Shown: piece by piece, positions 1 through 6,214 of the stretch
Layout of the letters: the number at the start of each line of letters is the position of its first letter
How positions within the stretch are numbered: position 1 is the stretch's first letter
Source: Minicystis rosea
Lineage (GTDB): Bacteria; Myxococcota_A; Polyangia; Polyangiales; Polyangiaceae
Reading direction: 5' to 3'
Length of the DNA: 64,000 bases
Assembly: GCA_001931535.1 (NCBI GenBank)
Contig: CP016211.1
Span: forward strand, 10,462,377-10,526,376
Program-made: the position numbers and the translations under genes
The notes under the pieces: model-generated
Told to the model about the DNA's origin: nothing
What the model saw: the letters and a program-made list of their open reading frames with translations, nothing else
The model's database searches: none

Positions 1-1233
1 TCGCTCTATCTGCGCGAGGGCGAAGGCGGCGAGCTGGTGCTCCGCGGCAACGTCGGCTTTCCGCTGGGCGCGCGCGGCACCGTGCGCATGGCCGTCGGTG
101 AAGGCATCACCGGCATGGCCGTCGAGGTCATGCGGCCCATCTCGGTCATTCAAGCTTCGGAGCACGAGCGCTACCGCGCGTTCCCCGAGCTCGACGAGGA
201 CCGCTATCCCGTCTTCCTCGCCGTACCTGTCCTCGGCCACCAGCGCGCGCTCGGTGCGCTCGTCGTGCAGCGCGCCGGCGATCGCGCGTTCACCGACAGC
301 GACATCGATCTCATCGTCGCGCTCACCGCGCCCATCGCCTCGGGCATCCGGCACGCGCAGCTCCTCGACGACAAGACGGAGCGGCAGCAAGCGCGTCGCA
401 CCGGCGGCGGCACGCGCAAGGTCACGCTGCCCGGCGTGCCCATCGTCCCGGGCCGCGCGCTGGGCGCGATCGCCGCGATCCGGCGCCCCGCGAGCGTCCC
501 GGCGCGCAAGCCCGGCGGTGAAGATCCGCGCCTCCTCCACAGCGCCTTCGAGGTCACCGGCAAGGCGATCCACGCGCTCATCGCGCAGGCCGCGACGTTG
601 AAGATGAGCGGAGAGGCGCTCTTCCTCTCGACCTATCAGCTCCTCGTCAGCGACGGCCGCCTCCGCGGCCGCGCCATCGAGCTCATCGGTCAGGGGCACG
701 GCGTCGCGCAGGCGCTCGGCCTCGTCGCGCGCGAGGCCGCGCGTGCCGCCAACGGCATCGTGGGCGACAAGTTCATGCAGGATCGCGCGCGCGACATCGA
801 AGATTTCTGCGACGCGCTCCTCATGCTCGCCTCGCCCGATCAACGCGCCGAGCTGCCGTCGAAGGCGGTGCTCTTGGGCGACGAGATCACCGTCTTCGAT
901 CTGCTCGTTTCGGCCCGCGCGCAGCCCGTCGGCGTCGTGCTCTCCGAGCGCGCCAAGAGCCCGCGCACGCAGGTGCTGCTCAAGCTCATGGGCGTGCCTT
1001 CGATCATCGACGTGGGCGGTGCCTTCCGCTGGGCCTCGCCCGGTGACGTGGCGCTGATCGACGCCGATCACGGTTTCCTCGTGATCAACCCGTCGAAGGC
1101 GGAGATCGCTTCGGTGCGCGCCGCGCGCCGCGAGGAACGCCACCGCGCGCTCGCCGCCGCCGAGACCATCGATGTCGAAGGCGACACGCTCCCGGGCGTC
1201 GCGACCGGCGAAAACGGCGTGAGCGACGCATGA
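1..1233 (+). CDS. GAF / PTS enzyme I-like protein, 5'-truncated
   Basis: The frame is open from base 1, so the gene begins upstream; 410 residues are visible. The first ~110 residues are the end of a GAF domain, followed after a linker by a helical stretch and a C-terminal region (about bases 860-1130) resembling the PEP-utilising swivel domain of enzyme I (GVPSIIDVGG, then DVALID and GFLVINPS). The arrangement recalls PtsP, but the PEP-binding TIM barrel is absent: the protein stops about 40 residues after the swivel domain. In enzyme I the phosphorylated His sits in a GGxxSHxAI motif nine residues before GIP; here the region reads KSPRTQVLLKLMGVP and the equivalent residue is Arg. I infer a sensory or regulatory protein without phosphotransfer. 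Its stop overlaps the next start (ATGA), so the two are translationally coupled. Confidence 0.75.
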   Translation, partial: SLYLREGEGGELVLRGNVGFPLGARGTVRMAVGEGITGMAVEVMRPISVIQASEHERYRAFPELDEDRYPVFLAVPVLGHQRALGALVVQRAGDRAFTDSDIDLIVALTAPIASGIRHAQLLDDKTERQQARRTGGGTRKVTLPGVPIVPGRALGAIAAIRRPASVPARKPGGEDPRLLHSAFEVTGKAIHALIAQAATLKMSGEALFLSTYQLLVSDGRLRGRAIELIGQGHGVAQALGLVAREAARAANGIVGDKFMQDRARDIEDFCDALLMLASPDQRAELPSKAVLLGDEITVFDLLVSARAQPVGVVLSERAKSPRTQVLLKLMGVPSIIDVGGAFRWASPGDVALIDADHGFLVINPSKAEIASVRAARREERHRALAAAETIDVEGDTLPGVATGENGVSDA

Positions 1234-2084
1234 ACAGCGATCGGCCGACGGCGCGGGAGCTCGAGCTCGTCGCCGCCGCCGAGCCGATCCCGTCGGCGCC
1301 GCCGCCGCTCGCGTCCCCGAGCGAGGCGCTCGCGATGCTCGTGCGGCGCGGCTTCTCGCCGTCGCTCGCCGCGCTCGATCTGCCGTTCTCGCCGAGCCTC
1401 TCCGAAGCTTCGGCCGCGCGCCTCGAAGACGCGCTCGATCACTATGCCTTCCGTCTCTTCCTGCGCGGCGCCATCCACCATCGGGACGGCTTCCTGCCGG
1501 AGGAGGCCACGCGCTTCCTCTCGCGCGAACGCGCCGCCGAGCGCGCCGCGCAGGCCGACGCGCTCGGCCTCCTCACGCGCGCGCCCGGCGGCCGTTATCG
1601 TCTCGTGCATCCCTGCGCGAGCTTCGGCGGCACGCTGGAGTGGTACGTCGCGCGCCGCCTCGGCGCCCGCTACGCGCTCGATGCGGTGGCCGGCGTGAAG
1701 TTCCACGCGCCCGGCGTGGGCGGCGATCTCGACGTCGTCGCCGCCGCCGAGGGCCGCTTGATTTCGTTGGAGCTCAAATCATCTCCACCGAAGCACATCG
1801 CCGAGGACGAGGTGGGCGCCTTCCTCGATCGCGTCCGCGTGCTCCGGCCGCACGTCGCCATCTTCGCGGTCGACACGGCCCTTCGCCTCGCGGACAGAGT
1901 CATTCCTCTCTTCGCCGACGTCGCCGCGCGCCGCGCGCGACCGCTCACGCCTCACCGCGTCGATCGCGAGCTCTGGGCGCTCTCCCCGCATCTCTACGCG
2001 GTGAACGCCAAGCCCGATCTGATCGCCAACATCGGCCGCGCCCTCGCCGAAGGCCTGCGCGCCCTCGCGCCCGAGCCGTTCTGA
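1230..2084 (+). CDS. predicted PD-(D/E)XK nuclease-fold protein with helical N-terminus
   Basis: A 284-residue protein whose ATG overlaps the stop of the enzyme-I-like gene by four bases. Residues ~60-140 look like a helical, possibly winged-helix, module. Residues ~150-240 carry a motif typical of PD-(D/E)XK folds: an acidic strand (GGDLDVVAAAEG) followed by a strand ending in ELKSS, i.e. D-x(n)-E-x-K, with GVKFHAPG just before. Families with this fold cut or bind nucleic acid, and some are ligand-activated; nothing here identifies the substrate. The coupling to a GAF protein suggests a sensor/effector pair, which is inference. It could also be a nuclease-fold protein that has lost activity. 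Confidence 0.65.
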   Translation: MNSDRPTARELELVAAAEPIPSAPPPLASPSEALAMLVRRGFSPSLAALDLPFSPSLSEASAARLEDALDHYAFRLFLRGAIHHRDGFLPEEATRFLSRERAAERAAQADALGLLTRAPGGRYRLVHPCASFGGTLEWYVARRLGARYALDAVAGVKFHAPGVGGDLDVVAAAEGRLISLELKSSPPKHIAEDEVGAFLDRVRVLRPHVAIFAVDTALRLADRVIPLFADVAARRARPLTPHRVDRELWALSPHLYAVNAKPDLIANIGRALAEGLRALAPEPF

Positions 2085-2174
2085 TCACGGCTCGCGTCGC
2101 GCGCCTCGATGCGCGAGGCCGCCACGAAGCCGCACACGCCATCGTCGTGGAGATCAGGGCCGGCTCGTCCGGCC

Positions 2175-2204
2175 CGGGGTTTGGGGCCGCTCGCGGCCCC
2201 ATCG
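2175..2204 (-). terminator. hairpin 3' element (family copy 1), downstream of queD
   Basis: Perfect stem GGGGCCGC/GCGGCCCC, starting three bases after the queD stop codon on the minus strand. All 30 bases are identical, in the same orientation relative to the gene, to the element at 51735-51764. No T-run follows, so termination is inferred from position and stem strength. Confidence 0.6.
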
Positions 2205-2207
2205 TAA

Positions 2208-2570
2208 TCAGTGTCCTTCGTACTCGCAGCGGGCGTCGTGCGTCTCGAAGACGGTGATGCGCTCGAGCTGCGGCAGATCCGGCAGGAGCTTCTCCCAGAG
2301 CCAGCGCGCGAGGATCTCGCTGGTCGGGTTCTCGAGCCCCTTCACCTCGTTGAGGCAGTGGTGATCGAGCTGCATGAAGAGCGGCTGCCAAGCGTCGTAG
2401 AGCCGCTGATAGTCGATGAACCAGCCGGTCTCCTCGTTCACCGGTCCGCTCACGGCCACCTCGATGCGGTAGCTGTGACCGTGCATGCGCGCGCACTTGT
2501 GGCCGGAGGGGACTTTGGGAAGGAAGTGCGCCGCCTCGAAGCGGAACTCGTGAACCAGCCGAACCTTCAT
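2208..2570 (-). CDS. queD: 6-carboxy-tetrahydropterin synthase QueD
   Basis: A 120-residue member of the 6-pyruvoyl-tetrahydropterin synthase family, the usual length for QueD, which makes 6-carboxy-5,6,7,8-tetrahydropterin from dihydroneopterin triphosphate in queuosine synthesis. Zinc ligands are visible as His15 (EAAHFL) and His30/His32 (MHGHSY); Cys26 fits the catalytic cysteine, and the LDHH and FETHDARCEY segments supply the remaining active-site residues. It lies 34 bases downstream of the BFD-like gene on the same strand. No other queuosine gene is in the window. A biopterin-type PTPS is the alternative, but the short length favours QueD. Confidence 0.88.
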   Translation of the reverse strand: MKVRLVHEFRFEAAHFLPKVPSGHKCARMHGHSYRIEVAVSGPVNEETGWFIDYQRLYDAWQPLFMQLDHHCLNEVKGLENPTSEILARWLWEKLLPDLPQLERITVFETHDARCEYEGH

Positions 2571-2604
2571 GTTCCCCGGGTTCTGAGGCAGAAGGATGGC
2601 GCAG

Positions 2605-2892
2605 TCAACGCGGACCGCCCTCTTCGCCGTCGGCGTCGATCTCGGCGAGACCGGCGAGCGTCGCCAGCGGCACCGGATGGAACGGCGGACGCGGTGTGAT
2701 GGGCTTGTCGACCTCGCCGCCGCGCTCGTGGATGAGCCGCGCGCACAGCGACAAACACCATTTGCCCTGACACCAGCCGGTGCCGAAGCCGGTGTAACGC
2801 TTCACCGACTCGATGTCCTTGTAGCCCCGATCCATGGCCGCCTCGAGCTCGTGCAGGGTCACGTCCTCGCAGCGGCAGACGAACGTCTTCAT
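2605..2892 (-). CDS. BFD-like [2Fe-2S]-binding protein
   Basis: A 95-residue protein with an N-terminal BFD-type ferredoxin fold: Cys6-x-Cys8 (FVCRCEDV) and Cys41/Cys46 (GWCQGKWC) in the spacing typical of this [2Fe-2S] family. Such domains occur in bacterioferritin-associated ferredoxin and as small subunits or internal domains of amino-acid dehydrogenases and opine or hydrogen-cyanide synthase-type enzymes. The GTGWCQGKWC context and the LCARLIHE tail resemble the dehydrogenase type more than Bfd itself. No flavoprotein partner is adjacent. The ~30 C-terminal residues are Pro-rich and probably disordered. It sits 73 bases after the methyltransferase gene and 34 before queD. Confidence 0.75.
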   Translation of the reverse strand: MKTFVCRCEDVTLHELEAAMDRGYKDIESVKRYTGFGTGWCQGKWCLSLCARLIHERGGEVDKPITPRPPFHPVPLATLAGLAEIDADGEEGGPR

Positions 2893-2965
2893 GTCGACCT
2901 CACGGCGCCCATGCGCGTCGCCTCGGGCCTAGCGCGATCCGGAGCCAGCGCCAGATCGCGCTCGA

Positions 2966-3790
2966 TCAAAGCTTCCGCGCGGAGGCGCAGCCCACGTTCA
3001 CGGTCAGCTCGAACACGCCTTCCGACCAATATTTCGAGATGGCGTCGTGCACGTAGCGCAGGCACGGCCCCACGATCTCCTTGTCGAGCTGGAGCAGCAC
3101 CGTGAGCTCCGGGAAGACCATGAGGCGGGCGATGGGATCTTCCAAGAACTCGCGCCCGTCGTTGAACGACACGGCGATGAGCTGCACGTCGACGTCGACC
3201 TCGGTGAGGCCCGCGTTCTCCAGCTCTTCGGAGATGGTCTCGATCGTCGGCCGGCTGGCGACCGCGGCGTCGATGGCCTTGCCGAGCTCGCTCAGATCCT
3301 GGCGGAGCGCGAACTCGCGGACCATGTCGGCGATCTCGGGGAACGAGCCGCGCAGCGGCAGCGCGAGCAGCGCCTGCCCGCCGGGGACGAGCAGGCGGCG
3401 CATCTCGTTCATCAGCGCGAAGCGCGCTTCGGCATCACAGATCGGATGGAGCGAATATGCGTGGGTGAACGCCTGCTCTTGAAGCTGCGTCGGCAGGCCG
3501 TCGGCGAGCACGTAGCTCGTCTGCACCTCGGAGAAGAGGGTGGCCTTGGCCTTCGCCACCTCGAGCGCCGCCGCGGATCCATCGACACCGACGATGGTGC
3601 TCTGCGGCACCTTCTCGGCGACGAGGGGATCGGGGTAGCCGGTGCGGCAGCCGATGTGCGCGATCATCGCGCCTTGGCTCGGCAGCAACATGCCCGCGCA
3701 GAGCCCGCCGAAATACGACAGGTAGCGCGGGACCACCGACTCCTCGAAGAGCGCCGCGTCGGCCTCGTTGAGCGGCGTCGCGAAGATCAC
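2966..3790 (-). CDS. class I SAM-dependent methyltransferase
   Basis: A 274-residue protein with a Rossmann-like SAM fold: motif I is AHIGCRTGYPDPLVAEK (less canonical than DxGxGxG), motif II ends in IVGVDGS with the acidic residue that would bind the ribose, and the post-I region has MNEMRRLLVPGGQALLALP, typical of Methyltransf_11/25 members. The C-terminal ~90 residues (SFNDGREFLEDPIARL) resemble no substrate domain I know. Its ATG overlaps the stop of the upstream HEAT gene by four bases, so the two are coupled and may form a complex. The substrate is unknown. Confidence 0.75.
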   Translation of the reverse strand: MIFATPLNEADAALFEESVVPRYLSYFGGLCAGMLLPSQGAMIAHIGCRTGYPDPLVAEKVPQSTIVGVDGSAAALEVAKAKATLFSEVQTSYVLADGLPTQLQEQAFTHAYSLHPICDAEARFALMNEMRRLLVPGGQALLALPLRGSFPEIADMVREFALRQDLSELGKAIDAAVASRPTIETISEELENAGLTEVDVDVQLIAVSFNDGREFLEDPIARLMVFPELTVLLQLDKEIVGPCLRYVHDAISKYWSEGVFELTVNVGCASARKL

Positions 3791-4455
3791 GCGTCGTCCT
3801 CGCCTTCGAAGCTCTGCAAGAGCTCGATGGCCTCGTTCGCCAGCTCGCCGATGGTCGCCTGCGAGGTGGTCTCACCGCCGTCGTCGGCGAGCTCGACCGT
3901 GCGATCGTCGTGCGCGAGCGGCTCGAGGAGCTTGATCGCGCCGGGATCACCGAGCTCCGCGAGCGTCTCGATCGCCGCGGCGACCGCGTCCGGATCCTTG
4001 TGCGCGAGGAAGAGGCCGAGCAGCTTGGTGACGCCCGGCTCCGGCACCTCGGCGAGGATGTACGGCAGCTCGGGCAGCGCCGGCGAGCCCACGGGCAGCC
4101 GCTTGAGCGCGCGCTCGACGCCGCCGGCGACCTCCTTGAAGCGCTCGAACGCGAGGTTCTCCAGCTCTTCACCGGCCGCGCGCCGCGCCTCCGGATGCTC
4201 GGAAGAGAGGACATCGATGATCGCATCGATCACGCGCGGCCCCTCGTGCTCGCCGAGCAAGGTGACGATGCGGACGAGGCGCAGCGCGGCCTCGTCCTCG
4301 TTGGGCTCCTTCAGCGCGGTCGCGAGCGCCGCGGTGAGCGGGTCGAGCAGGTCGCTGACCGGAAGACCGGCGAGCTCGTCGTGGAGGCGGCGGACGGCGC
4401 GCTCTGCGTCGAAGAGCTTGCCGAGGGACTGGTTGATCTCGTCGCGGGTGGGCAC
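3787..4455 (-). CDS. HEAT-repeat-like protein
   Basis: About 222 residues of alternating short amphipathic helices with HEAT signatures, for example PEARRAAGEELENLA, DPDAVAAAIETLAELGDPGAI, and an acidic end (FEGEDDA). HEAT proteins are binding scaffolds without catalytic residues. I place the start at GTG 4455 (VPTRDEIN); an in-frame TTG at 4491 would add 12 residues and push further into the promoter of the divergent gene. Neither start has a convincing ribosome-binding site. The stop overlaps the methyltransferase start, so the likely role is as its partner, which is inference. Confidence 0.72.
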   Translation of the reverse strand: MPTRDEINQSLGKLFDAERAVRRLHDELAGLPVSDLLDPLTAALATALKEPNEDEAALRLVRIVTLLGEHEGPRVIDAIIDVLSSEHPEARRAAGEELENLAFERFKEVAGGVERALKRLPVGSPALPELPYILAEVPEPGVTKLLGLFLAHKDPDAVAAAIETLAELGDPGAIKLLEPLAHDDRTVELADDGGETTSQATIGELANEAIELLQSFEGEDDA

Positions 4456-4550
4456 GAGCCGTGAGCTACCAACGCCCCGCCAAGGGGGCAACCCTCGGCG
4501 CGCGGACTCGGTATTCGAAGGCCGGCGAGCGCCCCCGGCGTTACCGCGCT

Positions 4551-5333
4551 ATGGGTTACGGCATGCATCCTCTGGTGCGGGGAGCGGCCGCCGCGGCGGT
4601 CCTCACGGCCCTCGGCAGCCTCGACCGCAGCGCTCCCCCAGCGCCGCCCGGATCCGCGCCCGACACCGAAGTCCGCGGCGTCGACGGCCTGCCCGCACCT
4701 TGTCTGCCGGGGACGTTGCCCGAAGGCCCCGTCTGCGTGCGCATCCCCGAAGGCGAAGCCAACCCCGTCCGTCTCGAAGCCGAGCCTCCTCGCTCCGGCG
4801 GTCGGGCGGGTGTCGAGACCGATCGCATCGCGCGCCGCCCCGATCGGCCCGCCGATCCAACCGCCTACACCTATCCCGTCGGCAACGCAGCCCGCGCGCC
4901 TCGCATCCTCAGCGGCCTCGATGCACACGGCGAAAAGCCTGGTTTCCGCGTCGCGGCCCGCCCCAGCGAGAAGGTCGTCCTCCTCGCGCTCGATCAACAG
5001 AGCGGCCCTGCCGAGGTCGTCCTCACAGGCGATCTCTTCGGGCCCACCATCGTGACGCGTCACGAGATCGCCGTCGGCAATCGCAAGCACAGCGTCCTTC
5101 TCATCCACGGCAACCTCGATCGCTTCGAGAGCGGCGTCACCGCAGGCGAGACGCTCGAGCCCGGCGCCACCCTCGGCTTCGCCCGCGCCGAGAACGGCGG
5201 CGCGCTCGTCGAGATCTACGTCGAGGCCCGCCAGCTCCGCGACGGCGCGACCCTCGATCCGAAGAAGCTCACCGATCCCTCCACCGCGCTCCCCATCGAC
5301 CTGCGCGACGTGCTCCCGCTGCGCCCGCGCTGA
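4551..5333 (+). CDS. degenerate M23/LytM-like exported protein
   Basis: About 260 residues. The start at ATG 4551 gives MGYGMHPLVRG followed by an Ala-rich hydrophobic stretch, a plausible signal sequence; GTG 4461 is an alternative that would overlap the divergent gene. Residues ~130-260 follow the order of an M23 peptidase domain: a stretch like the strand before the first zinc ligand, TIVTRHEIAVGNRKHSVLLIHGNL matching the VxxRH...YAHL block, then GVTAGETLEPGATLGFA matching VxxGQxIGxxG. The final HxH zinc motif is replaced by LVEIYVEAR, so zinc-dependent cleavage is unlikely. Inactive LytM domains often act as amidase activators. The gene is convergent with the response regulator, 19 bases apart. 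Confidence 0.6.
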   Translation: MGYGMHPLVRGAAAAAVLTALGSLDRSAPPAPPGSAPDTEVRGVDGLPAPCLPGTLPEGPVCVRIPEGEANPVRLEAEPPRSGGRAGVETDRIARRPDRPADPTAYTYPVGNAARAPRILSGLDAHGEKPGFRVAARPSEKVVLLALDQQSGPAEVVLTGDLFGPTIVTRHEIAVGNRKHSVLLIHGNLDRFESGVTAGETLEPGATLGFARAENGGALVEIYVEARQLRDGATLDPKKLTDPSTALPIDLRDVLPLRPR

Positions 5334-5352
5334 CCGTCGGACCGTCGAGACG

Positions 5353-6048
5353 CTACGGCGCGAGCTTGTAGCCGAAGCCGTACACCGTGAGGATGTGCTC
5401 CGGTTTGTCCGGCGACTTCTCGATCTTCTTGCGCAGCTTCACGATGAAGTTGTCGACCGTCCGGTTCGAGGGCCCGGCCTCGACGCCCCAGATCTTCTGC
5501 AAAATCTCTTCGCGTGACACCGGCTGCCCGACCCGCTCGTGCAGCAGGCGGAGGAGCTCGACCTCGTAGAACGAGAGCTGCTCCGTCATCGAGCCGCGCG
5601 TGACCGCGTGGGTCGTGAGGTTCACCGCGGCCTGCCCGACGGTGAACGCCTCCACCACCGCTTCGTTCGGGCGCGCGGTGCGCCGAAACAGGGCGCGGAG
5701 GCGCGCGATCAGCTCGCCGACGCTGAAGGGCTTGGTCACGTAGTCGTCGGCACCGGCGTCGAGGCCGCGGATCTTGTCGACCTCTTGGCTGCGCGCCGTG
5801 AGCATGATGATCGGGACGAAACGATCGAAGCGGCGCAGCTCCTCACAGACCTTGAACCCGTTCGCGTCGGGCAACATCAGGTCGAGGAGCACGGCATCCG
5901 GCTTCTCCTGCCGGGCGAGCTGGACGCCGTCCTTGCCCTTGTTCGCCGACACGACGGCGAAGCCCTCGAATTCGAGCGCATCGGTGAGCCCCAGCACGAT
6001 GTGCGGCTCGTCCTCGATGATCAGGATGGTCTTCCGCGCCTGAACCAC
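5353..6048 (-). CDS. OmpR/PhoB-family response regulator (orphan)
   Basis: A 231-residue protein: receiver domain (residues ~6-118) with acidic pocket Glu12-Asp13, phospho-acceptor Asp56 (VLLDLMLP), Thr84 and Lys106 (TKPF); then a C-terminal OmpR-type winged helix (residues ~135-230) ending in TVYGFGYKLAP, with the recognition helix near NRTVDNFIVKLRKKI. All phosphorylation residues are present, so it should be a working two-component regulator that binds DNA. No histidine kinase gene adjoins it; the nearest one in the window is at 43-45 kb. Confidence 0.92.
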   Translation of the reverse strand: MVQARKTILIIEDEPHIVLGLTDALEFEGFAVVSANKGKDGVQLARQEKPDAVLLDLMLPDANGFKVCEELRRFDRFVPIIMLTARSQEVDKIRGLDAGADDYVTKPFSVGELIARLRALFRRTARPNEAVVEAFTVGQAAVNLTTHAVTRGSMTEQLSFYEVELLRLLHERVGQPVSREEILQKIWGVEAGPSNRTVDNFIVKLRKKIEKSPDKPEHILTVYGFGYKLAP

Positions 6049-6144
6049 GCGGGCAACCCTTTACCACAACGCGCTCCGGCGCGCGTCGATCGAGGTCTTT
6101 GCTGAGGGAGAAGGAGACCGGCCTTGCCGGTTGGGGGAGGAGTC

Positions 6145-6166
6145 CGGGGCCGCGGGCGCGGCCCCG
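6145..6166. repeat. GGGGCCGC inverted repeat
   Basis: Perfect hairpin GGGGCCGC-gggc-GCGGCCCC between the VWA lipoprotein and the response regulator. It uses the same arms as the stop-codon hairpin family and lies 17 bases from copy 2, so this intergenic holds two such stems. Confidence 0.55.
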
Positions 6167-6182
6167 AATCACGCGGCGATCA

Positions 6183-6211
6183 CGGGTATGGGGCCGCTTG
6201 CGGCCCCATCG
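6183..6211 (-). terminator. hairpin 3' element (family copy 2), downstream of VWA lipoprotein gene
   Basis: Stem GGGGCCGC/GCGGCCCC three bases after the stop codon of the VWA lipoprotein on the minus strand. It differs from copies 1 and 3 in the loop (CAAG for CGAG) and in one base of the tail. Confidence 0.6.
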
Positions 6212-6214
6212 TGA

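Noticed and set aside
3047..5371. A 774-codon open frame on the plus strand across several genes
   Set aside because: It is antisense to the methyltransferase and HEAT genes, has Arg/His/Asp-rich composition typical of reversed GC-rich coding DNA, and no recognisable domain.
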